A DNA stretch of 33,729 nt from Candidatus Saccharibacteria bacterium UBA5145 (GCA_002413865.1 DHXX01000013.1:821-34549), one strand, 5' to 3'. Shown: positions 14,258 through 23,030, counted from the first letter of the stretch. Translations and numbers: made by a program. Notes: generated by a model from the letters alone, not told the origin.

Positions 14258-15900
14258 CTTAGTGCGGCGTCGGGCTCGGCTGGTGTTGACGACCAGCGTT
14301 GGATTGTCGCCAACAAATTGTTCGTCGAACTGTCGTTTTGGTCGCTCGGCTGGCCGGTTTTGAGCTGGGAGACGAGGCCTTGGGCGAGGACTTTGCCGAG
14401 TTCGACGCCCCACTGATCGAATGAATTAATGTTCCAGATGACCCCTTGGACGAATATCTTGTGTTCGTAGAGGGCGACCAGCTGACCGAGCGTTTTGGGG
14501 GTCAGTTTTGGCAACAGGATGGTGTTGGACGGGCGGTTGCCGGGGAAAGTGCGGTGCGGCACCAGGGCTTCGGCGACGCCGTCGGCCCGAACTTCGGCGG
14601 CCGTTTTGCCAAAAGCGAGGCCTTGGGTCTGAGCGAGCAGGTTGGCGGTCAGTTTTCGGTGGTGGTTGCCGAGGCCATTGAGCGGTTGGGCGAAACCGAT
14701 AAAATCAGCCGGGATTAGGCGCGTGCCTTGGTGCAAAAGCTGGTAAAAAGCGTGCTGGCCGTTAGTGCCGGGTTCGCCCCAGATGACCGGTCCGGTGTGA
14801 TAGTTGACGACTTGGCCGTCTTTGGTGACTGATTTGCCGTTGCTTTCCATATTGCCCTGTTGAAAATAGGCCGCGAAGCGGTGCAGGTATTGGTCGTAGG
14901 GCAAGATCACTTCCGACTCGGCGCCAAAAAAGTTGCCGTACCAGACACTCAGCAGGGCTAGTATGACGGGCAGGTTCTGCTCTAGGGGTGCTGTCTTGAA
15001 GTGTTCGTCCATAGCATAAAAACCTTCGAGTAGTTGCTGAAAGTTATCCGGGCCGATGGCGACCATGATCGGCAGGCCGATGGCACTCGTCATCGAGTAG
15101 CGCCCGCCGACCCAGTCCCAGAATTCGAACATATTGGTGGTGTCGATGCCAAACTCGCGGACTTTCTCGCTGTTGGTCGAGACGGCCACAAAGTGCTTCG
15201 CCACCGCCGACTCATCACCCAAGGCTTCAAGCACCCACTGGCGGGCGCTGGTGGCGTTGGTCATCGTCTCGTCGGTTGTGAACGTTTTGGAGGCGATTAT
15301 AAACAGCGTTTCGGCTGGATCGAGCCCGCGCGTAACCTCAATCAGTTGGGTGGCGTCGACGTTTGACACGAACTGAACATTTAGGTCGCGTTGACTGTAA
15401 TATTTGAGGGCCTCCGTCGCCATGACGGGCCCCAGGTCGGAGCCGCCGATACCGATATTAATGATATTTTTGATGGGTTTACCGCTGTGGCCGAGCCACT
15501 GCCCGCTGCGAATTTGATTGCTAAAATCGGCCATTTTCTGGAGGACGGCCCGAACTTCCGGCATGACGTCGTGCCCGTCGGTCATGACTGGCTCGTCGGA
15601 TTGGTGACGCAAAGCGGTGTGTAGGACGGCTCGATTCTCGGTGGTATTTATTTTCTCGCCGGCAAACATAGCGCGTCGCATGTCTTCGACTTGGGTGGCC
15701 CGCGCCAGCTTAAAAAGCAGCTCGAGCGTTTCGTCGGTGATGAGATTCTTAGAGTAATCGGCCAATATGTCGACGGCTTGAAGGCTGAAACTGACGCCCC
15801 GGCCAGCGTCGGCCGCAAAAAGGTCACGCAAATGAGCGTCTTTGATTTGGAGTGAGTGGGTTTGCAGGGCTTGCCATTCGGGCCGGTCGGTTAGGTTCAT
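14254..15900 (-). CDS. pgi: Glucose-6-phosphate isomerase
   Basis: Pgi interconverts glucose 6-phosphate and fructose 6-phosphate in upper glycolysis. At 548 residues it is the long E. coli-type enzyme. Signatures are [61 protein letters not shown] with the catalytic Glu region, [18 protein letters not shown] with the catalytic His, and [15 protein letters not shown] near the C-terminus with the active-site Lys. GAGGT lies 6 bases before the ATG and an extended -10 further upstream. The last four bases overlap the convergent membrane-protein gene. Confidence 0.97.
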   Translation of the reverse strand: MNLTDRPEWQALQTHSLQIKDAHLRDLFAADAGRGVSFSLQAVDILADYSKNLITDETLELLFKLARATQVEDMRRAMFAGEKINTTENRAVLHTALRHQSDEPVMTDGHDVMPEVRAVLQKMADFSNQIRSGQWLGHSGKPIKNIINIGIGGSDLGPVMATEALKYYSQRDLNVQFVSNVDATQLIEVTRGLDPAETLFIIASKTFTTDETMTNATSARQWVLEALGDESAVAKHFVAVSTNSEKVREFGIDTTNMFEFWDWVGGRYSMTSAIGLPIMVAIGPDNFQQLLEGFYAMDEHFKTAPLEQNLPVILALLSVWYGNFFGAESEVILPYDQYLHRFAAYFQQGNMESNGKSVTKDGQVVNYHTGPVIWGEPGTNGQHAFYQLLHQGTRLIPADFIGFAQPLNGLGNHHRKLTANLLAQTQGLAFGKTAAEVRADGVAEALVPHRTFPGNRPSNTILLPKLTPKTLGQLVALYEHKIFVQGVIWNINSFDQWGVELGKVLAQGLVSQLKTGQPSDQNDSSTNNLLATIQRWSSTPAEPDAALS

Positions 15901-15929
15901 CAGAATACCTCATTTACCATTATGGATTA

Positions 15930-15938
15930 ACTATAGCA
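15930..15938 (-). promoter_or_regulatory. Extended -10 promoter of pgi
   Basis: TGC-TATAGT on the reverse strand, giving a leader of about 23 bases with GAGGT. Confidence 0.55.
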
Positions 15939-16130
15939 CTTTACGGACGGTCCGCTGACGCCGGTTAGCGTAACGGATGTCACCAGACTAACGGCCAAGG
16001 TCCAGAAAAGTAATTGTGACGAGAATCATAGGGCGATGGTGACGGAAGATACACCGGTTATGACTTAAATGCTGTTTAATTAAATCTAGATCAATATAAA
16101 CAGCCCTAAGAAGTAAAAATTCACAATTTC

Positions 16131-16139
16131 TGGTATACT
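16131..16139 (+). promoter_or_regulatory. Extended -10 promoter of the GT2 gene
   Basis: TGG-TATACT. The ATG is 12 bases after the -10, so the transcript has a leader of only about 5 bases and no Shine-Dalgarno. Confidence 0.6.
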
Positions 16140-16151
16140 GGTGACTAATAA

Positions 16152-17111
16152 ATGACTACTAAATCAGACATTGTCCTATCCGTTGTCGTGCCGGTTTATA
16201 ACGAAAGCGCCGGCTTGTTAGCTTTTCACGGAGCTTTGCTGCCCGTCGTCGAACAAGCTTACCCGCAGGCCTACGAGATTATCTATTGCGATGACGGTAG
16301 CCGTGACAACTCGGTCGCACTCATCAAAGGCCTCCAAAAGCATAACCCGCGGGTCAGCCTCCTCAAGCTATCCCGTAATTTTGGTAAAGAGATCGCCACC
16401 ACCGCTGGTATCGATCACGCCACCGGCCAGATGATTATCACGCTCGACGCCGATGGGCAGCACCCAGTTGAATTAATACCGCAGTTTATCGCCCGCTGGC
16501 AGGCAGGTAGTCGGGTGGTGATTGGGGTGCGGACGGCCAATCAACAAGAGGGCTTCGTTAAGCGCCTTGGTTCAAAACTATTTTATCGTTTGGTTACTCG
16601 TTTGACGGGTATCAAGCTCGTCACCGGATCGACTGACTTCCGATTGATTGACCGATCCGTGCAGCGCGAATTCATGCGTCTGACGGAGCGTAACCGGATT
16701 ACGCGGGGCCTGATCGATTGGCTGGGCTACGAGCGGTCGTATATCGAATTCGTCGCCAATCCACGACTGGCGGGCGAGGCCGGCTACTCATTCCGAAAAC
16801 TATTTAAACTCGCCATCGACAGCATGGTTTCGTTGAGCATTTCGCCGCTCTATATAACCGCCTACATCGGTGCCGTCATATTGCCGGCCGCCGTTTTGAT
16901 TGGCGTGGGCATGCTGGTTAATCTACTGTTACGGGATCCAATCCACTTGCGGGCGACTGGTAGCGCCTATGTCATGGTGCTATTGTTGTTTTTGATCGGC
17001 GTCCTGCTTGTTTCGCAGGGCATTATCGGTCTGTATCTGTCGCATATCCACACTGAAACGCAAAACCGCCCGCTCTACATTATCGACCAAGAACACACCA
17101 GTCGACAGTGA
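16152..17111 (+). CDS. GT2 glycosyltransferase, polyprenyl-phosphate type (GtrB/DPM1-like)
   Basis: A 319-residue membrane-anchored family 2 glycosyltransferase that probably moves a sugar from a nucleotide sugar to undecaprenyl phosphate on the cytoplasmic face. The GT-A domain shows SVVVPVYNES at the N-terminus, YCDDGSRDNS, and LDADGQHPVELI with the metal-binding DxD region (about residue 97-100). The acceptor-side part follows (GSTDFRLIDR). Two C-terminal membrane helices span about 237-260 and 275-298. The GtrA-like gene overlaps its stop by 4 bases (GTGA), so the two are translationally coupled, the usual GtrB-GtrA arrangement. Confidence 0.93.
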   Translation: MTTKSDIVLSVVVPVYNESAGLLAFHGALLPVVEQAYPQAYEIIYCDDGSRDNSVALIKGLQKHNPRVSLLKLSRNFGKEIATTAGIDHATGQMIITLDADGQHPVELIPQFIARWQAGSRVVIGVRTANQQEGFVKRLGSKLFYRLVTRLTGIKLVTGSTDFRLIDRSVQREFMRLTERNRITRGLIDWLGYERSYIEFVANPRLAGEAGYSFRKLFKLAIDSMVSLSISPLYITAYIGAVILPAAVLIGVGMLVNLLLRDPIHLRATGSAYVMVLLLFLIGVLLVSQGIIGLYLSHIHTETQNRPLYIIDQEHTSRQ

Positions 17112-17524
17112 TTGCCAGAATAAACGAGTTAATGAAGCGTCCTGGCTACCGTTACCTGCTGGTCGGCGGCAGCGTCTATATTTTTGAGCTAGCTATTATT
17201 GTGCTTGCCCAGTTAGCTGGAGTTAGCCCAGTTCGAGCGGTGGCGACAAGCTTTATCTTGGGTACTTTAGTGTCGTTCGGCCTTCAAAAGCTGTTTACGT
17301 TTGGGGACAGGCGCCTGCATCATAAAATTGTAATCGCTCAGTTAATTGCCACAATTTTGCTGGTGGTCTTTAATTTTGGTTTTACGATTATAGTTACGAA
17401 ACTACTGAGCGACTCGCTACCGGCTGTTGTCTGTCGAACGCTAGCTCTTGGAATCACGACAATTTGGAACTTCTATCTGTATAAAACCCGAATTTTCAAA
17501 ACAAATGTTACGCCTGTTTACTGA
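17108..17524 (+). CDS. GtrA-like membrane protein
   Basis: A 138-residue, four-helix GtrA-family protein. The family start RYLLVGGSVYIFELAIIVLA and end TIWNFYLYKTRIF match, as does FILGTLVSFGLQKLFTF in the middle. GtrA-like proteins are thought to flip polyprenyl-linked sugars made by GtrB-type enzymes. I use the GTG at 17108, which overlaps the GT2 stop as GTGA; an ATG at 17132 is an alternative. The last 84 bases overlap, in antisense, the end of the PIG-L gene. Confidence 0.88.
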   Translation: MIARINELMKRPGYRYLLVGGSVYIFELAIIVLAQLAGVSPVRAVATSFILGTLVSFGLQKLFTFGDRRLHHKIVIAQLIATILLVVFNFGFTIIVTKLLSDSLPAVVCRTLALGITTIWNFYLYKTRIFKTNVTPVY

Positions 17525-18685
17525 GCTAGCTAGGGGCTCAGAGCTGCTCGGCGAATCTTGAGCGGCAACCGGCTCGCTTTTGTAGACGTACTGTCTTTGC
17601 AAGTATGCCGTGTACGTATTGGCGTTTCGGCAACCCGCCAGAGTTGTACAAATAGAGATATCATATTGTTCATAAGTAGCAAACACGGCTTGCTTCATTG
17701 TCGAGTCAGTCTCACTAAGATTGACTGGCAAGTGGCCGGACTGGTATCCGAGATAGACCGAAAACGTATAACCTCCTCGGTAGCTATGACGGGCTTGGTC
17801 CGTGAAATAACCAACGGCTTGATGATCAGAATGATCGCCGCCTTCTAGTTCAGCACCGTAGGCTTGGGTGTTAATCGTTTCCGGACGGTCGAGGTTCATG
17901 ACGACTGATAGCGAATGAATGAGCTCCGACGTTGTGTACGATGTCTTGCCACCGATCGCATGAATCGATTTAATGGATCCAGTCCGTAGCTTTTGGAGCG
18001 TTTCATTTCGGTTATCGCCAAACCCTTCGCCGGATGGGCTACCATCGGGGAGGTGCAAAAACATTAGGGACATGGACGGAACGCCGTTCAGGGTTGCTAC
18101 CTCGAACTCATGCCCACTAATAAGGGCTTTCGTGCTCTGCCAGTTATCAGCCCGCTGATACATCGAAGCATAGGCGGCTTTGGCTCCCTCTTCACGGCCC
18201 TGCCAATAATTAGCGGATTGCCCGTCATCGCCGGCTGTAACGTAGACGGTTCGGATGCATTTACCGCTCTCGATTTCATTGGCAATAGCGGGGTTCATAA
18301 AGAGCAGGTCGTCGTCCTGGTGAGCGATTACGTTCAACGCCACACCCTGCTGGCATTTATCTAGACTACGCAACGACGGCAAGCCTACCGCCAGCGGCCC
18401 CTTTTTCTTAACATTTAATAAGGACTGAGACTGGGTTAGTCTTGGGGCACTAACGTTGAGCCTATTGGCTTCATAAAGCTCTAAGCTGGCAATAAAAGTC
18501 AGGATAATTGAGGCGGCTAGCAGCAGGCTAACCTTGGTTACGGTAAGTCTACGCGGGCTGTTACGGGCAGTTTTTTCAGAGGGCTGCGCCGTTAGTTTCT
18601 TGGCGCTGCTGGAAGCTCTTTTCTTGCTAGGATTCGTTGTTTTAGCCTTCTTAATAGTCGGCGAGGTTAGCTTCGCTTTTGCCAC
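17441..18685 (-). CDS. PIG-L/LmbE-family deacetylase, membrane anchored
   Basis: A 414-residue protein with a Lys/Ser/Thr-rich cytoplasmic start (residues 1-48), one membrane helix (about 49-68) and an extracellular PIG-L domain. The zinc site is seen in NVIAHQDDDLLF (residues 118-129), a variant of AHPDDE with Gln for Pro and Asp for Glu. A second His box is GGDHSDHQAVG. Family members remove N-acetyl groups from sugar-linked substrates. GTG start with AAGGA 7 bases upstream, 12 bases after the previous gene, so it is operonic with it. The last 28 codons lie antisense to the GtrA-like gene. Target glycan unknown. Confidence 0.85.
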   Translation of the reverse strand: MAKAKLTSPTIKKAKTTNPSKKRASSSAKKLTAQPSEKTARNSPRRLTVTKVSLLLAASIILTFIASLELYEANRLNVSAPRLTQSQSLLNVKKKGPLAVGLPSLRSLDKCQQGVALNVIAHQDDDLLFMNPAIANEIESGKCIRTVYVTAGDDGQSANYWQGREEGAKAAYASMYQRADNWQSTKALISGHEFEVATLNGVPSMSLMFLHLPDGSPSGEGFGDNRNETLQKLRTGSIKSIHAIGGKTSYTTSELIHSLSVVMNLDRPETINTQAYGAELEGGDHSDHQAVGYFTDQARHSYRGGYTFSVYLGYQSGHLPVNLSETDSTMKQAVFATYEQYDISICTTLAGCRNANTYTAYLQRQYVYKSEPVAAQDSPSSSEPLASSVNRRNICFENSGFIQIEVPNCRDSKS

Positions 18686-18697
18686 AGTCGTGTCCTT

Positions 18698-20341
18698 CTA
18701 ATCAGTCAATCTTATCACACCGGAGTCGTATATTTCGGCTGTACCGACACCTGGGACTACTTCTTCGCGCTTCGGGCTGCCAAATTGAGCAATGACGTCA
18801 ACTTTTTTGCAGTGAAAATCGCCAGATATTATATCGTTTGCTTGCAAGATTACCGGTATTTCGGAATGATAATTGCTCAAACCCGAGAAAGCAGCCTGAT
18901 CATAGAAGAGGTTGCTGCTATTCAATCTGTGGTTGCCTGAACAAATGACGGGCAGTATGATTACGCGTCCGCCAGCAAAATAGGTGCCGGGTATACCGAG
19001 GTCGCGTGAAGACACGGCGTACTTATAATTGTGCTGCTGCATGTAAGCTAATGCGGTACCAATGTAGGCGTCGTTGGAGTAACGTTTCGGCCAGCTGATA
19101 ATAAGGGCACCTAGTAATAATAAACAACTTATAAATATGCTTCCGGCCCACAACAATTGCAAGATTTGTTTTCGATTGCCGGCAATAACGTCGCCCCAAA
19201 TGCTGACCGCTAATAAACTAACTAAAGGAACCATAACAAGGTACCTGGATGTTTCCCACTGTAATGCCTGGCCACTCCCCGCGTACACTACGTAATTAAC
19301 CAGAATTATTGATAACAGCAGGCCTCTAGGAGACACCCGGAGTGACTTATTTGCGAGTAGCTTAATGAATAGGACAATAATCGTTGCTAGTACTAAGGCA
19401 TTTAGGAATTCACGAATCGAGTTCGGTGTCAGCGGCAGCTTAAAAAAGTAAGCGTCAAAGTTCTTAAGGGTGCTCAGTCCCGTTTCTCTCATCGATAGCC
19501 AAACAGTCTGACCAGTGAAAGTAATCGTTGGTCTCGGCACGGCAAGATAGGAGACAGGTAACAGTAGCGACGTTAACCAAAAGAGTAGCTTGGAGCCAGC
19601 GTAGCTTAGGCCTGTTAACCCGATTAGATAGGCCGCCAGCCTAAAGCTATCGCGCGTTCTTCTAACGAGCCAGTCGCCGGCAGCGTATAAACAAACAGGC
19701 GTGGCTATAACGAAAAACTGCAATGGGTCGGCGAAGAACACGACGCTGCCGACCAAAACGAGCCAACCGGCGTCGCGTCTGGACCGGCTTTTCATGAACT
19801 TTATCGACAAATAAAGAAAGAGGATACCACCAACAGTTTCCAGATTCCTAGAATTAGCGTAGTCGAGCCAATATGTCCGCCCGCTAATCGTTGCCAACCA
19901 GACAAGGCTGAGATATAGCCAGGACCGCGCTTGAACGTCCAATAATTCAAGGATCTTTACGAACAATACGAATAAGAGCAACCAGGTTAAAAGGTTGAAA
20001 AGCAGCGCCAGAACCAGCAATTTGGCGTGAGGGCTCAAGATCCCGAGGTGATTCACTATCCAATAAAACGGCATTTTTAGAAGATAATTAGTCGACCCGA
20101 CTTGCGCGCCACCGCTCTGCCCACGAGCCCATTGGTCGGCGAGCCCTATCTGGCCGACAATATCAAAATTGACACCGTTCGTTATATGGCGAAGCACGGT
20201 CCACAATATTACTATCAGAGAACCACTTAACAAGGTAACTCTGGCCCCATTTCTTCGCGTCCAACTTTGAACCTGGTTTATACCGAAGGACCATCGAGAG
20301 GTTGCGCTCATAGCTGGTATATTAACACTTCTATTAGACAT
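18698..20341 (-). CDS. Polytopic membrane protein, probable GT-C-type glycosyltransferase
   Basis: A 547-residue protein with about ten membrane helices and a C-terminal soluble part (about residues 425-547). The first external loop has FDIVGQIGLADQWARG, placed like the Asp-containing first loop of GT-C enzymes that use polyprenyl-linked sugars. No sequence family is certain. It is followed at 12 bases by the PIG-L deacetylase gene and lies near GtrB/GtrA genes, which supports a role in surface glycan assembly. There is no clear Shine-Dalgarno before the ATG at 20341; a start at the internal Met11 is possible. The GT-C label is inference. Confidence 0.6.
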   Translation of the reverse strand: MSNRSVNIPAMSATSRWSFGINQVQSWTRRNGARVTLLSGSLIVILWTVLRHITNGVNFDIVGQIGLADQWARGQSGGAQVGSTNYLLKMPFYWIVNHLGILSPHAKLLVLALLFNLLTWLLLFVLFVKILELLDVQARSWLYLSLVWLATISGRTYWLDYANSRNLETVGGILFLYLSIKFMKSRSRRDAGWLVLVGSVVFFADPLQFFVIATPVCLYAAGDWLVRRTRDSFRLAAYLIGLTGLSYAGSKLLFWLTSLLLPVSYLAVPRPTITFTGQTVWLSMRETGLSTLKNFDAYFFKLPLTPNSIREFLNALVLATIIVLFIKLLANKSLRVSPRGLLLSIILVNYVVYAGSGQALQWETSRYLVMVPLVSLLAVSIWGDVIAGNRKQILQLLWAGSIFISCLLLLGALIISWPKRYSNDAYIGTALAYMQQHNYKYAVSSRDLGIPGTYFAGGRVIILPVICSGNHRLNSSNLFYDQAAFSGLSNYHSEIPVILQANDIISGDFHCKKVDVIAQFGSPKREEVVPGVGTAEIYDSGVIRLTD

Positions 20342-20486
20342 CGCTAAACGTGCAAGCGAATAATTTTTGACGACGGGTGATTACGGAAAAGGTGCGAAGC
20401 TTACTTGAGCGATACGAAAGACCAGCCGTAATAATCCTGAGAGTAAAGTCGACACTCGCGCTGTAAATTGCGGAAATATAAAAATA

Positions 20487-20495
20487 TGGTATTGT
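20487..20495 (+). promoter_or_regulatory. Extended -10 giving a leaderless receiver mRNA
   Basis: TGG-TATTGT, ending 6 bases before the ATG at 20502. No Shine-Dalgarno. Confidence 0.55.
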
Positions 20496-20501
20496 TAACT
20501 A

Positions 20502-21044
20502 ATGGCTAAAATTGTTGTCTTTGAAGACAACCACTCAATACAAGAGATAATTAGACTTGAGCTCAGCGAACATGAAATAACCTTCGCCGATACCTTGTCG
20601 GGGGCCTTTCAGATTTTGGGTCAAGTGGCTTGCGGGGAAATCGAAGCTGACTTCGTACTGGTGGACGCTCATTTAAAGCGCGAAGACCACGACCCCGTCT
20701 ACCACTTCGATTTTCCGTCACTCGAAATTTCCCCCGCCAAAAACCGACTCCATCAGCCGTTGCCAATAGTTAATCACCCTGGTGAGAACGCGATTCGGGG
20801 TTCATCATATAATCAACCAGGGCGCGACGCCAAAGCTATCGTCGACTTTATGCAGCGCAGTGGTATCGTAGCCCAAACCGTCGGTATATCGGCCGACTCA
20901 ATGCGGCATAACGGCGTCGATGTTGACCACGACCTGACGAAAAACAATCTTTTTGGACTGGCCGATCTTGTTGATTCGCTCGTTCAATCTGGAGCGGACG
21001 AACTAGTTGACGCTGTTCGACTATTGCCGGCTCAGCTAGCCTAG
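20502..21044 (+). CDS. Atypical stand-alone receiver-domain protein
   Basis: A 180-residue single-domain protein resembling a response regulator receiver. The acidic pair is E8/D9 in VVFEDN, the likely phosphoacceptor is Asp55 in DFVLVDAHL, the Ser/Thr is Ser130 in GISADS, and Lys147 sits in DLTKNN. Between Asp55 and strand 4 there is about a 50-residue insertion (roughly residues 58-107), His/Asp/Pro-rich (HDPVYHFDF, LPIVNHPGENA), not found in normal receivers of about 120 residues. There is no output domain. It may relay phosphate or bind a partner. The stop shares CTAG with the convergent PspC gene. The receiver call is moderately sure; the function is unknown. Confidence 0.6.
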   Translation: MAKIVVFEDNHSIQEIIRLELSEHEITFADTLSGAFQILGQVACGEIEADFVLVDAHLKREDHDPVYHFDFPSLEISPAKNRLHQPLPIVNHPGENAIRGSSYNQPGRDAKAIVDFMQRSGIVAQTVGISADSMRHNGVDVDHDLTKNNLFGLADLVDSLVQSGADELVDAVRLLPAQLA

Positions 21045-21247
21045 GCCGACGGTGTTGGCGCCGGCGGCATGACGATAGCGGCAACGAGGTAGGCGATTAC
21101 GCCCGGCGCAACGCCGGATAACAGGGTGATAATTATCCAAGCCAAACGGACGGCCGTTGGGTCGATATCATAATATTCAGCGATACCACCACAGACGCCG
21201 GAAATTTTTTTGTCGTTCGATAGATATAGTTTTTTCATAGAACCCAT
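21041..21247 (-). CDS. PspC-domain membrane protein
   Basis: A 65- to 68-residue PspC protein. KKLYLSNDKKISGVCGGIAEYYDIDPTAVRLAW is the family core, followed by a membrane helix (about residues 38-60). PspC proteins belong to phage-shock or envelope-stress systems; no PspA is nearby. Two starts are possible. The ATG at 21247 lies 11 bases after AAGGAG. The ATG at 21238 (MKKLYLS, the more family-like start) would be reached by translational coupling from a 5-codon frame starting at 21252. The stop overlaps the receiver gene stop. Confidence 0.9.
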   Translation of the reverse strand: MGSMKKLYLSNDKKISGVCGGIAEYYDIDPTAVRLAWIIITLLSGVAPGVIAYLVAAIVMPPAPTPSA

Positions 21248-21264
21248 TTCATAGTGATCTCCTT
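21235..21264 (-). promoter_or_regulatory. Mini-ORF (MKWVL) coupled to pspC start
   Basis: AAGGAG (21264-21259) is placed ideally, 6 bases before an ATG at 21252. This ATG opens a 5-codon frame whose TGA (21237-21235) overlaps the PspC ATG at 21238 as ATGA. Confidence 0.4.
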
Positions 21265-21353
21265 GGCTGTAATTCTGACTATAGTCGGTTTTAACGGATT
21301 GTCCAGAGAATTATATTACAGAGAGCTTGAGCAGCAGCGGACTGGAGTCGCGC

Positions 21354-21638
21354 CTAGATTTGAACGCGGCGCAAGTACTTGACGGCGCCAGCCAGCGTCG
21401 CCTCGGTGTTGTGCTCGGCGAAGACGTAAACTTTTTTGAACGGCAGTTTGGGATCGTGGCGCGACACCAGCGCTTCGGCAACCTGCTGAGCGGCGTCGAG
21501 CTCGGCGGCTGGGCTGTCTAGTTTCCAGATGGTCGTACGAAGGGTATACGATAGGGCGATGACGAACTCACCGCGCTTGGCGACGCCGACGAGAAATTTC
21601 GATGAATTACCGGCTGACGGTAGTGGCGTTACGGTCAT
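21354..21638 (-). CDS. Small protein of unknown function
   Basis: A 94-residue protein I do not recognise. Its pattern suggests a small alpha/beta fold: FLVGVAKRGEFVIALSYTLRTTIWKLDS (strands), AAELDAAQQVAEALVSRHD (helix), KKVYVFAEH (strand), and a short helix at the end. No cysteine, signal or membrane segment. I take the ATG at 21638; the longer frame needs a TTG start. No convincing ribosome binding site. Coding status is supported by the Ala-rich helix and GC pattern like its neighbours. Confidence 0.5.
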   Translation of the reverse strand: MTVTPLPSAGNSSKFLVGVAKRGEFVIALSYTLRTTIWKLDSPAAELDAAQQVAEALVSRHDPKLPFKKVYVFAEHNTEATLAGAVKYLRRVQI

Positions 21639-21801
21639 GATTATGATTTGCCCCAAATAATTTAAGAAGTAATCAACTCATACTAACTACAAAAATTGGT
21701 ATTGTCCACGCTAGGTCACTTTTGCAGCCGGTTAAACCAATCTCTAAGCGCCTTGTGTCCAAAGGCTAGTGGCGACAACTTTCTTGTAGCCAAGCCGGCG
21801 G

Positions 21802-22290
21802 TTACTTTGTTTTAGCCGTCAGCTCAAACTTTGTCTTAATGAACTTTCTAGGGCCTTTCAAGGGGTGCTCGACTTCGACTAGGTACACTGTTCGACTCAA
21901 GCGGGTTTCGTCGAGCGCTAGGCTGGTACCGGCCTGGTCGGTGACGTGCGGTTTATAGCCCGGGCCGACCCAATCGGTTTCGCTATAACGCACGCCCAAT
22001 TCGTTGAGTTGTCCGTACAGTTTTAGGTGAATAGCTTGGAGGGCCGGCGAGAGCCGGAGTCGGGCGACCAGTACCCGATTAGGCCCGAAGGCGATCCTCT
22101 CTTCGGGCGTCAAAAGCAGAGGTTTGGTCTGCGCAAACAGCCAACGGACTTTTGCGTCGATGTCGCTCGGCGGCAAGCGCGAGAAAAACCGGTGCAGTAG
22201 CGTGCAGTGCAAAGGCAGCGTCTTATAAGCGTAGCCAATTTTCAGCGGTGCGACTTCTAGCGCGAAAAAATAACAGTGCTCCCCATTCAT
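21802..22290 (-). CDS. 2H phosphoesterase (2'-5' RNA ligase-like)
   Basis: A 162-residue protein with the two HxT motifs of the 2H superfamily: LHCTLLH (His28, Thr30) and PHVTDQ (His114, Thr116), spaced as in LigT/ThpR-type proteins. These enzymes act on 2',3'-cyclic or 2'-5' phosphodiester bonds in RNA or related nucleotides; the substrate here is unknown. I use the ATG at 22290, because the upstream ATG (22299) lies inside the -10 box TACAAT and would not be transcribed; 22290 is 7 bases after that box. It is a single gene, divergent from pcm. Confidence 0.78.
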   Translation of the reverse strand: MNGEHCYFFALEVAPLKIGYAYKTLPLHCTLLHRFFSRLPPSDIDAKVRWLFAQTKPLLLTPEERIAFGPNRVLVARLRLSPALQAIHLKLYGQLNELGVRYSETDWVGPGYKPHVTDQAGTSLALDETRLSRTVYLVEVEHPLKGPRKFIKTKFELTAKTK

Positions 22291-22297
22291 GACACCC

Positions 22298-22306
22298 ATT
22301 GTAGCA
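22298..22306 (-). promoter_or_regulatory. Extended -10 giving a leaderless 2H-phosphoesterase mRNA
   Basis: TGC-TACAAT on the reverse strand, 7 bases before the ATG at 22290. Confidence 0.6.
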
Positions 22307-22472
22307 AAACTACGACGTTGAACCGCTACTTAAGTCGTAAAATGAGCTCGAGCGGGCAAATTTCCAAACGTTATGTCAATGAATCGTTTCGCATCCGGGG
22401 TGCGGTGTACTGTTTTTCACAGCCAGATGCCAGCTTCTTGAGTAGACTGGACGGCAGAGGAGAATTCGTCCT

Positions 22473-23030
22473 ATGAACAGCCTGAACCGTGCCTTCAAAA
22501 TGGTTACCAGGGCTGGTTTCTTGCCGCCCGCGATGCAAGACGCCTCCGATTTTGACGCCCCCCTACCTATCGGCTACGGTCAAACCAATAGCCAGCCGTC
22601 AACTGTGCGACTTATGCTGGCGTGGTTGGATCCTCGGCCTGGCGAAAAGATATTGGACGTGGGCTATGGTTCGGGTTGGACGACGGCCCTGCTGGCTAAC
22701 TTGGTCGGGCCGACCGGCCTGGTCTATGCCGTCGAAAAAGTGCCGGAACTAGTCCGGTTTGGGGCCGCCAACTGTCGGCGCTTTGGCGTTGACAACGCCC
22801 GGTTCTTTGCGGCTGGAGACAGCGTCGGTTTGGCGGACTTCGCGCCCTACGATCGCATTCTGGTGAGTGCGGCGAGCTCTAAGCTGCCGGCTGAATTACT
22901 CAAGCAGCTCAAAGTCGATGGAACAATGGTCATACCGATCAAACACAGCATCGCCGTCATTACTAAAACCGGTGCCGACCACTACGACAGCGTCGAGCAC
23001 CCCGGCTTCGTCTTTGTGCCACTAGTCTAG
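22473..23030 (+). CDS. pcm: Protein-L-isoaspartate O-methyltransferase
   Basis: PIMT repairs isoaspartyl damage in proteins by methyl transfer from S-adenosylmethionine. The family signature PLPIGYGQTNSQPSTVRLML (about residues 30-49) and the SAM-binding loop ILDVGYGSGWTTALLA are clear, followed by VYAVEKVPELV and ILVSAASSKLP. At 185 residues it is a little short (usual about 200-215), missing part of the C-terminal extension. GAGGAG lies 11 bases before the ATG. A 7-bp hairpin overlaps its stop codon. Single-gene unit by appearance. Confidence 0.92.
   Translation: MNSLNRAFKMVTRAGFLPPAMQDASDFDAPLPIGYGQTNSQPSTVRLMLAWLDPRPGEKILDVGYGSGWTTALLANLVGPTGLVYAVEKVPELVRFGAANCRRFGVDNARFFAAGDSVGLADFAPYDRILVSAASSKLPAELLKQLKVDGTMVIPIKHSIAVITKTGADHYDSVEHPGFVFVPLV

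Noticed and set aside
16015..16030. TGTGACGAGAATCATA as a fourth CRP-type site
   Set aside because: Only the left arm is good (right arm 4 of 5, no symmetry beyond it), and it is not at a sensible distance from either the pgi or GT2 -10 box.
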